Of a DNA stretch of 64,000 nt, positions 43,275 to 54,769 are shown piece after piece. The DNA is from Antennarius striatus. Its lineage: Eukaryota; Chordata; Actinopteri; Lophiiformes; Antennariidae. The position numbers and the translations under genes are program-made. The notes beneath the pieces were generated by a model that saw only the letters and a list, made by a program, of their open reading frames with translations, had not been told where the DNA came from and made no database searches. Where the stretch lies: assembly GCF_040054535.1 (NCBI RefSeq), contig NC_090784.1:5937501-6001500 (forward strand). Direction: 5' to 3'. Each line of letters begins with the position of its first letter. Position 1 is the first letter of the stretch.

Positions 43275-45615
43275 GTAAGACCGCGCGTTATCTGCGGTGC
43301 GCGCACGTTTCACTGATCAGTTCAAATGACAGGTCTGACGGTAACTTACCTCAGCGGTCATCCCATTATTCATATTACATTGGTGCGTTCGGAATCTGTT
43401 CGTCGCAGGTGCTTCAGGTCGGCGGGGATTGCAGGTTCTTTGAATCCGCATGGTGCACTGAAAAATTAATTAATGCTGCACCAGAGAACAGCATAAATTA
43501 ATCCAACTGTAGCTGTAAATGCAGTTTGTCCTCATGCAGATACTGCACTTTTATTCCCTCAACATAACACACAGCTGTTTATTGCCACATGGAGGGCCTA
43601 CAACACTGCTAATGATGAGATCTCCAGACTAACAGGCTCAGGTCTAAAACATTTCTGAGCCTGTTAGTTATTACTGTCATCCAATATGGTTCATTCGTTT
43701 CTGTGGGGTTTCTAAGGCACACTGATGGGATGGGTAAATTCTCTCATTCAAATGGCCAAATTCCATTTAGTATACAAGTGCAATGAGATCAGTGTCAGTG
43801 GAAGTGTGTTGATAAAGTTGGCTATAAGCATACACATGCCTGAAGGGTAAATTGGGTAAACCCCTGATCCTGAGGCGGTATTGTCTTTTTGATATGGAAT
43901 CAATGAATTGACATAGCTTTGATCATTTTTTTTTACATCTGCCATGGAGGTTTATTTTTTACCCAGGTCCATATAAGTTGAAATTTTTTTAATCTTCTTT
44001 AACACTGCTAGCTAGTATGTTTTTCATGATTTACTTAAGCTTCTCAGAGAATAGAGCATGACATTTTAATAATAAAAACAGGTATATTCAGGGACACATC
44101 TAAAGTTTCTAAACTTGAATTATGGTTACAGGGCTTTTGAGTTAATTCATGGAAACTGTTGGGCCATTTTCTGAATGCTATTTTAGTTCTGTGATGAAAT
44201 CCTCGCCTCAAGTTCATTTACATGTACAGTGTGATAATGTCACAGAGGAGTGAACTTTGAACTCTTATGTGACAACATTAAGGCAGCACTGCTGTTACCT
44301 GTACTGGGTTATCTTTTACAGCAGGTGTGCCTGTCATAACATCAGCTGTAGATGCATAGACTGTAATGCTCATATCCCAAGTCAATAGTGTTTATAGGTT
44401 AGTGTTAAACACATTTCTGAAGCTGTTTGGAAACATTCATCCACAAGCCAGAGGGCCTTCGAGGAAGCACCACCTCCTTCTATTGACACATATACTTGCC
44501 ATACCATTAGCCTGAGCATTTACAGTATTTGTAGACAATGCACTGTAAAAATATTATTGGGGAATTGAACAGATATGATGTTTTGTGTAGTGACCTGAGA
44601 ACTTTGCAGCACATCTAGCTACTTCAGGCTACCGTACATTAGCTCTACAAACGTAACACTTTCATGTGCTATTGCATGTTCAGCAATCCATTTTTATTGT
44701 GGGCTATGTAGGTGACATGTCTTGACATGTATCTATATTTTGCATATATTATCTCAGGTTCAGTTGCGTCATTTACTCCATTAACTAAAAAACCCAAAAT
44801 AATTTTGATCTTTATAATTGTGATGATATACTGTAAGAGTGCAATGCTTTATCACTGGCGAGATCATTTGATAATTGTGTGAATGCTGTATTTACTCATT
44901 CATCCTGCTTCAGGTAAAGTCCAGCTTGAAGGAGCAAAATAATTAACAGAAGTGCAAAGTAACATCTTCAGTTTTGCACAAGAACAGGAGAAAGTCCTCG
45001 TAAGAAAGCTTTTCATGGTCAGAGAGCCTTTCCCTGCAAGCATTTCATTTTCCTCTGGTCATAACTAAGTCTATTGTGTGCCTAGTCCAACATGTTGAGT
45101 TTTATGATGCCTTGATATTTAAAATTTCAAGTTTTATCTCGCTGTGTATTTTAATTGCAGTTAAATATTAGAGGAGTGAGATCACAGCATATGAGAGAAT
45201 GTCGGTCACAACAAGCAGAGTGTGGACCTCTTTTACAATTTGGGTCCTGGCTAAAAATAATAAGAGTGAGTAGATTAATGATCAGCTGGATAGTGTGCTA
45301 AATAATTTACGTAAAACAATGATGATATGATAATGATATTGATATCGACAATGATATTTTCAGAGGCCTGTGATTCCTTATTATGACAAATGGTAGGATT
45401 AAACTACTGTATCTCCATTAAAATACCAATAAAATAGCTGACAGTACCTGGTTCCTTTTCATCATTCATTCATTTTTACCATTTTGTAAGGCAGCTTTAT
45501 AGAACCATATTAACGATAGCTAACCAGTCTTCTGTCTAAGTACAGTATTCATTATGGCACCATTTCATACTAATAAACAACAAACAAACAAACTGTTGTT
45601 TAATCTTCCCACAAG
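43275..45615 (+). other. Probable plec intron 1
   Basis: AT-rich, no coding content recognised; bounded by GT at 43275 and CAAG acceptor at 45612-45615. Confidence 0.45.
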
Positions 45616-45811
45616 GTGATAATGGCGACTCGTAGAGACAGACGCAGGGATCCAGCCCAAGTGGAGGAAAGCTGTGGAGAGAAGGGTGGTGCCCACGGTT
45701 CTGGAGACACCCTGCCATGGAACCTGTCCAAACACCACAGAATCAAACGCTCCAGGTCGGCCTCGGGGGAGGTCCTGGATCCAGCAGAGAGAGCTGTGAT
45801 TCGCATTGCAG
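45616..45811 (+). CDS. plec: Plectin N-terminal coding exon (long-type start), partial gene
   Basis: The acceptor 'cttcccacaag' precedes GTGATA and the start ATG at 45622. It encodes MATRRDRRRDPAQVEESCGE..., then GDTLPWNLSKHHRIKRSRS and LDPAERAVIRIA plus one base, with donor GT at 45812. GDTLPWNL and LDPAERAVIRIA are hallmarks of the alternative N-terminus of plakins (plectin, MACF1) that leads into the calponin-homology actin-binding domain beginning DERDRVQKK. The phase (G|AT) suits the Asp of that next exon. Plectin links intermediate filaments to actin, microtubules and junctions. Plectin is preferred over MACF1 because of AVIRIA (VV-R-V in MACF1, as I recall) and the alternative exon at 54679. 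The remaining exons are outside the window. Confidence 0.82.
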
Positions 45812-48800
45812 GTAAGATGATTATCACAACTGCACACACGTCACACACATGACATGGTGTCTACTTGCACTGCTGCTGTGATGCAGGAGTATACTTGGGT
45901 TTTGATATCACCTCTCATTCTTGATCACACCAGAAAGTGTGTTCCTTTGTGTGATTTACATTCACAGGATTTATTTTACTGCTGTTGCACAAATCTGAGC
46001 CTCTCTTTATTTTCTTTTTCTCATCTGGAAGTTTTTACTCTGAATTCTGCTGTCATTCAATAAAACCTACATGAGGCGAACAAACGACAGCACTCCGATC
46101 CAGTTGGCTGGTCAAATGCCATTTACCAACGCAATCTAAGACTAAAACAAGTTCACCTATTTTTGTTCAAAATGTGCGTTTGCACTATTGATTCCTGCAT
46201 CATGGAGATGTTAAATTAAACTGGTGTGACATCACACTTCAAGTCCTGTAGGAATAATGGTAATTTTTTTTAAATTCTTGAAACCAGGTTTTTGTTTTTG
46301 TTAGTGATGAATTTACTAACAATACTGATAATCTTTGAGAGGAAGATGATAAAAAGCTGATTTCACATGGGCAAAAAGGACTAATAGGAAAATTACATTT
46401 TTGTAGATATTTAATGCAAGGTCATGTACCCCCTCGCAGAATGATAATGGAGTCCCCCAGCTGAACAGGATAAGCGCTTTATGCCTTACATTAAGAGAGG
46501 AAATATGGAAGCGATGTTTTATTTTTTTTGCAGGGGTGAGGTGTGGCTCTTCATTCTCAAACAATAGACTGGAATCCAATCCAGTTCAACTGTAGGACTG
46601 CTGGGAATACATTCTTTTTTTACCGCATGGATAAGCAGGGACTGATGTGGTGTGCTGATGACCCAAGCCAGTATTTGATATATTTATCCAGCAGACGGTC
46701 AGTGAAGGGCTCATGTGAAGTTGGGTGTACCAACCAAGAATTGCATGTCACAACCATTCACCGTTAAATATAATTATTATTCACCTCTAGAACTTTTAAT
46801 TCTTTTAATAAGAATAAATAAGAATATCATCATATTCTTAATTCTGCTATTTTTTAAAGACTCCATAATTTAAAATACCTCATCACACAGAAATACAGTG
46901 ACTCACACAGCAAAGCCTTTCCCATCATGACCATATAATCAGCCAATATTTGCTTTTCTCAGATATACTACAGTTGCATGTTTCCAGATAAGATAAAGTA
47001 AATTGACTTTTAAAGTATACCATACAGTCTAGTCATAAATTATTACAACATTCCAGTTGTAATAATTTACGACCTTTGAGTAAGAACACAGGAAGTCCCC
47101 GCATCCTGATGGAAATTATGAAATCTGATAAAATTATAATTTACATTAAATTTGTATCAAAATGAACAATCCTAAAAGTATTGGCTACCATTGGAGTACA
47201 GTGGAGAGGTGTTCAGTGTTCCCCATTCATCTACCATACTTTTGCCATTTTTAGAACAATACGTCTTTGATGGAGTTTGTTTTGGATTGCTGTGCCTCCG
47301 CTGGGATCATGGAAGTTTACACAACTTGGGTCCTACAATAGGTCTGCATCCATATCCTGTACTGCTCTTCCTCGGTTCATCAAAAGGCCAGGTTAGGCTG
47401 CGTCAGCACCCATGGGTGAGGCTGTGCTTTTGTTATGGGATCTTCTGATGGACCAACAGGCTGAGACAGAGTCCCTGACTGAATGTGGTAATGGGGACTG
47501 GCTGTGATGCTGAACTGTCAGTGTACAATTTGATAATGTTTTAACCCAATGGCTGTAGATGTCAAGTAGACAGGCGTATTTGCTGTTTTCGACATGGCAA
47601 GATTGGAGCATTGATACCATTCTCATACCTGTCCTTTCAATACAAAGCTAACATTACTTAGCTTAGAATTACATGGGGAAACCACTGGCCTGGTTCTGTG
47701 AAAGTGACAGAAACCAATGTATTAGAATTTTGTTTATTTAATCTGTGAAAAAACATTTTTCTTCAAAATGAATTTCAACTTTTGTTTGTTTCACTCTCAG
47801 AAAGCAAATACATTAGTTTACTACCAGACTAAGGAGAAGGACTTTTCATCTGCACAGTCACTAGGCTATATTGAATTGATTTTTTTATTCATTAAATAAT
47901 TTCTATGAATTTGGTACTTTTATTGTTGCAAGAAAAATACAAATGACACAAATGTAATAGTGTCATGACATCTAATGTCAAAATGAAACACCGAAATCTA
48001 TGTGTTAGGATATGTTTATGCTGTCTTGGTTAATGTCAAAGTGTTATAATAAAAATGTCTTAAACAATGTCCAGAATTAAGAATGCCTGATGTGACAGAG
48101 TGACACTAATTGTCATTTACATTCATTAACTTGCTGAACATTCATGGCAGCTGTTATGGTTATGACGGTCTAAAATGCTTGCTGCTTAAAATAAAATGTC
48201 ACCTATTAATTTTTTAAATGACCTGCCAGAGCGGTTCGGACTAGCCTCTAAACACCTACAGGAGTGGGGCTTGAAAACTTGGATTGAGAGCTGGTGTCAA
48301 GTGGGGCCTTCATTAGAACTCTTTTTGTTGCCATGACATTAGGGTATGAGAAAGGCGAGTAAGGAGACTATTTTTGTATTGACTTGAGAACCTGAGAGTC
48401 TGATGAAATGATTCTATCAAAAGATTTAACAGTCGTTAAACCCTCTCTACTTTTATTGAGCTTGTTGAATTCTGGTAGTACAGGTGAAACCAGTTGTGTA
48501 TTGCCAGTTTACACTTATTCATAAATCAGTGAGTGATTGTCCATCAGCAGTCAGACTGGTCATAGACAGATATATAAATCTACAATGCTGCGGTAAGGTC
48601 AACACAAGAGGACATTAAGAGGTCAGAGGTCATTTCTGATGCTGGCAGAGTGTATACACATTTGAGTGCTTGTGTGAGACCCACACTAAAGGCATAGCAT
48701 TATAACTACTTACAGTTAAAGATAATAACGTTTGTTTTGTCATTACGTTGGTGTCTGTGGGTGACAAGTGAGAATTAGTCCTCAAAGTTGATATTTTGGA

Positions 48801-50498
48801 AAAAAACTGGCTAAGGTAAGGTTGTTGTGATGGCTCGATGACAGGGTCAGTGTCTCCAAAACTACAGGTCATTTTAGTTTGCTGTGGTTAGTGCCTCTCA
48901 AAACCTGTCCAACTAAGGACAGTTGGTGAACTAGTATAGGGTCCCCAAGATTCATTGTTGTGCATAGAAATCAAAAGCAAATCATAAGGTCTAATACCAA
49001 AAAAGAGTGGCACAAATTGCTGAGAAGATTAATAGTGTGTCAGACAGGATGCTGGAATATGCAACTCAGGTCGGTAAGTCCACTGTCAAAAACATGCCAC
49101 AGTTGACCATCACTGATAAGTATTGGATTAAAGACAGTTTTGAATGATGTAAAAAAATCATGTTATGTGTTACATTGATATAAGTAGACCAAGTTTCCAT
49201 AAATGTTTATTGCCCTTCAGTCACAATGCATAGACCTTGAGAGTCCATGCTGTTCTTAAACAGCAATTACCCCCGCTGGCTACTCTTTAATTATTCATTA
49301 TGTAGAGCCCATAATCTTCAGCTGACACCTAGCACAGACACAAGCGAAACATTGTGAGTCATACCCTATACTTCACGATACCAGTGTGAGAGAAGAAAGT
49401 ATGCTCTCTCAAGAGGTGTAATTCTTGACAAATTCAGGAATAGAACCACTGACATGTACTCCAAAGGCTGCTAAACTGTGACAGCTTTCATAATGGTGCT
49501 AAAATAAATTTTAGTTGAAGAATTAGAGCTGAATTTGTAGGCATTTTATCATGTAATCCCTTATGGTTTGGGTTTGTTTGCTTGATTCACCTGTTCAAGC
49601 CTCTTTTTTCCAGTTGTATCCCTCAGTATCTTATGTAAACAGCTGGGATTGGGATGTAGGTTTTCTTTGTAAAGGCTATTCATGGACCTTATTTGCATTT
49701 TAATAAAAGAGCCCCTTGCTGGTAAATGTACAACGCTATTTATCTGCTTTCAAATTGTAATGAAGCATTTTACCACTAGGTGGCACTTTCTATCAGAGGG
49801 ATTAACCTGAAACTTTCCTTCCTGGGGAGTTGCCTCAGCTTTGGAAAGAAGTCTCATTTCTCACACCCATCCCAGAAATCTTTGACTTCATAGTGTAATA
49901 CTTGTGCATTGACAATGCTCTGCTTTATTTGAGCAGACAATGAGTTTTTTGCTCATTGAAGAGCAGATCAGACAGAACTGCATTATTTCTGCCCTTTTTG
50001 ACAGCTTTGACCTTTCTGTCTTTCACATTACATGCATACAGGGAAGGATTGCTGACCCTCAGCATGACTTTCTGTTAATGAGCGGCAATGAAACAGACAG
50101 ATCCAGGCAACATGGACAAAATACTTCTAACAAATAGTGTTTCTGTGCCTCAGCTGGACTCAGACATCACAGCAGGAAATAACTACAAGTCAAGTGTTTT
50201 TCTAGGAGATATTCTGCAGTTTCATGTGCGATTAAGTTTTATTTCAGGACAGTTTATCATAGTCTGATGTCTGGGTTTGACAAAGACGGATTACATTTTG
50301 GTAAAAACTAATCTTTTAAAAGGAAGGGGGGGTATGTCTGGAAGAATACAAGCAACAATGTTCTCACAAATAAAATAATTAAGTTGACATCCATTTGAGG
50401 ATTGGTCAGAATCAGCATAATTTCCCTCATTAAAAAAAAAATCATTTGTTGGAATGTTCATCTTCTAAAGCCAGCTACTTTTGCTGCTGGTTGTGTGC

Positions 50499-50500
<2 letters not shown>
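45812..50500 (+). other. plec intron, nothing specific recognised
   Basis: AT-rich intronic sequence without recognisable exons. 49240-49400 is free of repeats and has 'ttaattattcattatg', a possible homeodomain-type conserved element. Confidence 0.35.

Positions 50501-50529
<29 letters not shown>
50501..50529. repeat. (GT)n microsatellite
   Basis: 29 bp of pure GT. Confidence 0.95.
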
Positions 50530-50870
50530 CATGCCCACATGGTCTTGCTTCTATATGGCTTTCTCATCAGCAGTGAGCTACGCTTCAGTCCTCCCTGTGA
50601 CGGCTGAAGTGTGTGTGCTGTGATCTGTGGTGACTGGCATCTCCTTCTCAAATCAGAGTGGTATGAAATAGATGAGAGTAATAATGATGTAGCTTCACTC
50701 GTCCTGAGCAGCCGCATGACTAGAATATCGAGCAGCAGGAAATACACCTGTAAAACGGGATCGACCATGTACAGCAGCTTCTTCAACCTTCATGGAATGA
50801 AGCCCAGAGTGAGATTATTCTGAAGTATGTGGATTATATATGGATAAATGGATGGCTGGGTAGATTGATT

Positions 50871-51842
50871 ACATCCCGCGAAGCGGTGATGTATTGTAAT
50901 TGTCAGTGTTTGTGTGTTCATCCGTCTGTCCGTCCACCAAATATCTTCACAACCATTGCAGACAGATGAAGAAAAAGGACATTACTCCGGCAGCAAAGGG
51001 GATGAAAATGAGATGATGATCCTGACCTTAAACTAGGTCAAGGTCAAATTTCAACTTTTGTAAATTTTTTTCCACACATCTCAGGCCCCGTCCACACGAT
51101 GACAGATTTTTTGAAAACGCAACTTTTCTGTTGCGTTTACGCCTTCCGTTCACACAACAACGCAGATATCCGGAACGAAAACGTAACTTTTTAAAAACGC
51201 TGGCCGAGGTGGATTTTTAAAAAAACGCTGGGTCTTGCCTGCGACGAAAACCGCTGTGACGTCATATTTATGGGCCCATGTGTTGTGACAACAAAACACG
51301 GAGGATTCCTATTGGATAAAATTTGACTCAATACTGCCACCACATGGTTTAGCATGCTTATAGCCGTCTTTGAAAATGCACTGCTGCGTTTACGTGTGGA
51401 CGGAGATTTTTTTGAAACACAGTCGTATGGACGCGAATCGTTTTTGATGCATTTTTAAAAAGTTGCGTTTTAAAAAAAATCCGTCATTTTGTAGACGGGG
51501 CCTCAGAAACCAGATAAGATAGAAAGACAAAACAAAAGGTATTATACTCAGGGAGGAAAGGATGAAAATTAGATCACAACCTTGACCTTGAAAATCTAGG
51601 TCAAGGTCAAATTTTCACTTTTATACCTTATTAGGTACACATCTCTGAAACCTGATGAGATATGATCACAAAAAAAAAGGAACATTTTCGGGAAGCTAGA
51701 GGCACAAAAATGTGATAATGATCTTCACCTTTGGAAAACTAGGTCTATATCATACTTGATAGTAAAATATAGAATCCATTGCTGCAACCATTATGAAAGC
51801 AGGTCAGGGTAAAATTTTTCATCCATGGGTGTCGCGGGATGT
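50871..51842. mobile_element. Repeat element with 10-bp inverted ends, interrupted by a MITE
   Basis: Ends ACATCCCGCG (50871-50880) and CGCGGGATGT (51833-51842) are perfect inverses. The interior has the recurring phrase 'aaactaggtcaaggtcaaat' (51033 and 51596 regions), as in a widespread fish repeat of unclear class. No flanking duplication was found. No ORF. Confidence 0.55.
51081..51505. mobile_element. MITE nested inside the 50871-51842 repeat
   Basis: The element is 51084-51502 with ends GGCCCCGTCCACACGATGAC and inverse GTCATTTTGTAGACGGGGCC-like (a long imperfect inverted repeat including 'aaaacgcaactttt'). It is flanked by TCA on both sides (or CTCAG if the terminal G is counted as host). 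Non-coding. Confidence 0.8.
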
Positions 51843-52542
51843 TGACTGACTGCCTTGTTGTTCCTATAGTGACACCCTTCAGGTCCTTTACCATAAGTAA
51901 TCATACTGTCAAATGATTATTGTAGCTGATGTGTCTGGATTGACACTACTGAATTGACACTGCTCCATGTTGCATTTTATTGCTGTTGATACTTAAAAGT
52001 TTAGTTTTTTAATTCATACTGATTGTTTGGGGATTTTTTTTCTGCAGCAAATCAGAATAATCTATAACGTCAGAAATAGTTAGCATACTGAAAAAAAAAC
52101 AAATCTTTTGGTACATCAGACACATTCTTTTACTGAAAATAGAGTTACTTGAGTCTCGCATCACAGCAGGGGATAAATAATTGAAACCTGAAAAGATATT
52201 TTACCAAAATCTGTTTGACAAATGTAGTGTTAAAATCTGCATTATTTGTTTCTGAGATGGATAAAGCTGAACAAAAGCAAAAAAAACAACTAAAGTATAA
52301 CTACTTTGGACTGAATATTCAGGCTGGAGGGGAAATCTTTAACATTAATAAGTCATCCATTCTTCCTTTGTAACTATTCATAGATTCTCAAAACATAAGC
52401 ACTCACTTCCAGCTCCCTGTCTACCAGCATGTCTAACAGTAGATCTGCACTCGTGAAGGAATGATCCCCCACAGTCAGGCCTTCAAAGGGTTAAAGCTCC
52501 TGTGAGTAAGCTGAAGAACATGTGCAAGTGTCTTGAGCCCGT

Positions 52543-52545
<3 letters not shown>

Positions 52546-52578
<33 letters not shown>
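52546..52578. repeat. (CA)n microsatellite
   Basis: 33 bp of CA. Confidence 0.95.
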
Positions 52579-52582
<4 letters not shown>

Positions 52583-54490
52583 AGATCATGACCTTCCTGA
52601 GGTCGCAACTTAAATATATAATCAGATGAGTGGACATTGAGCTATAGTTAGTAATATCCTGCAAGAAATATCCCTGTGTCCGTGAGTGTATATGAGAGGA
52701 AGAGAGAGAGAGTAAGAGTGAAAGAAAATATCATCAGAGTGTGAATAGGCAATGACTTTTTTTTTTTTTTTCACTTGGCTTCTTCACAGTCGCTGTAAAA
52801 CTCTGGTGTCACAGAGATCATTTAGGACATTAACTTTAGGACTCTGTTCTGATGTGAAAAGTTTGACAAGCTCATCTCACCACTAACAGTTCCTCCACAT
52901 TAATCATATTTCTGTTCAGTGTATGACTGTTACGGTTTAAAGTTCTCTTTATGGTTCATTACTGTTGAGTCTTTCAGGATCCACCTGTTCATTTTTGACA
53001 GAACAGAAAAAAGTAAATTCTGCCATATAACTAATTACAAACTCTAAAAATATAAAACAATTTAAAATTGGAAATGCTATTAAGAAAAGAAAATGCTGAC
53101 TCTGTGTTTTCCTACCTGTGTCTCTGCTAGTAAAATTTCCTGTTGAAGTGAGTGTAGAGATATGGACACACACTCTTTCATCTACAGCAGCAACAACAGG
53201 GAGTTTGGAGTGAGCTTATCGTGTTTCCTCTCAGGAAAGTATCCTGGCTGATGTCACTCCAGCTTCTGCCAAAGAAATGCCTGACGGACAGGCCGTGCTG
53301 CAGGGATTTTCCTTTTCCTCCATCAGTTCCTCACTATTGTGCTACATCACACTCTTATGTAATCCAGATTGGAAACAGTGCAGGGAGTAAGGTTTTAACT
53401 TTCCCCGTTATTTTATGAGGCTACTGTAAAACTCCTTAGTGAGATTCCAGTGTGGTGCAGCTGGCAGTAGATATTAATTATACACAGAAAGTCTGTTGGT
53501 TTCAAAGACACTTATTTATGCTGTAAAACATCACCATTCATTTTAGTGCTACATTGTGGAATTTATCATGTCTGGGAACTGCAAGTGGCTAAATTTAACA
53601 CAATGACAAATGTAGTTTTGAAATGTGCATCTAAACTGTTTTTTTATTAAATCTATGATTTATCTTCACGGTCATCGGCTCAGCTGGTCCAACTATCTGC
53701 TTAGTGTTCAGGGCTGCTCATCAGTGGACAGTCCAGGTGGATGTCAAGGACGCTTGCCTTCGAATGCAGTCATCAAGCTTTTCAGTGACCAAAACATAAC
53801 AGCTGCCAGCTGGAGTGTATCACTGCAGCATAAACAGGGTGGATGACATCTTCAGATGCACTTGAACATTATGACCGCTTTCGTATCAACCTTAGGGAAT
53901 AATGAGTATCTGATTTTTCACTTTGAGTGACTAGTGAATCTTCTGGTTTCTTTTAGACACAAAGCGTTTTGTAGTTTTGATTTTTGCTTGTGTACAAAAG
54001 CCTCCAGATTTCTGATCTGACTCCGTTCCCACAGCCCTACAAAATCTTAACGTGAACCCAGAAAACACAGACATCCTCAAGAACATTAGCACTGAAGAAA
54101 AGCAATATCGGCAATAACACAGATCCTATGTTTGCCTTTTCAAATTAAAAGCCTACTCTGGTTATGAGTTAGATTAATATTTATTAAAATCCTGCTTACA
54201 CTAGATATATGCAAAATGACGTTAAATTTGACTTTCCTTGAAATATATACTACTTCTGTGCTTTCGGAACATTTTTAATGGGGTCACACACAACAAAATT
54301 GTACCATTTGTCTGATGATAGAAGAATATCTGTGCTTACATTGACCTCTGCTATCTTTCACCCCCCATCACAGCTTGGTTCAGGACTACCAGAGCCTCAT
54401 GCTCTGCTCTTACTTCTGTTTTAGTGCTCTGCAAGCTTCAGTTTACTCGTGTCTGTGGGCCCAGTCTGTATGTCTTTAAGAGGAGGGGCC
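52579..54490 (+). other. plec intron, no exon recognised
   Basis: Non-coding as far as can be seen; a GA-rich run lies near 52700-52730 and a poly-T tract at 52758-52772. Confidence 0.35.
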
Positions 54491-54494
54491 TGAC

Positions 54495-54678
54495 ATTTAT
54501 ATTAGCATTTCTGAAACGAGGAGGGGGTGTGCTGGGCTGTGGAAATAAGTTGGGAGCAGTGGAGGCTTCAAGCACAACTAAGAGCACTCGCTGCCCCACA
54601 CACACATCCAACGGCACAGGAGCTGGCCTCAAGGGGAGGAGAACAAACCGAGGAGGAGAAGAGGGTTAGAGAGCCAGC
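54495..54678 (+). promoter_or_regulatory. Promoter/5' UTR of alternative plec first exon
   Basis: A purine-rich 5' leader directly precedes the ATG with no acceptor in a good context. A TATA-like 'atttatatt' at about 54496-54504 precedes it. An internal alternative promoter is the usual arrangement for plectin N-terminal isoforms. Confidence 0.4.
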
Positions 54679-54769
54679 ATGGCCATGTATGAACCTGCCT
54701 ACCTGCCCCCCAACGCCGAGGAGCAGGACTTCATTCAGGCTTATGAAAATGTCAGAGAGAAGTATAAAG
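54679..54769 (+). CDS. plec: Plectin alternative first coding exon (isoform 1f-like)
   Basis: ATG in context 'ccagcATGG', 30 codons plus one base: MAMYEPAYLPPNAEEQ then DFIQAYENVREKYK, donor AAAG|GTGAGT. The E-Q-D-F-I-Q-A-Y-E-x-V-R-E-K-Y-K block matches the plectin 1f first exon as I know it (dystonin has a related E-Q-E-Y-L-Q-A-Y-E version). The phase is identical to the exon at 45616, so both can splice to the same downstream exon starting with Asp (G|AT). That exon was not found before 64000, so this intron is at least 9.2 kb. Confidence 0.85.
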
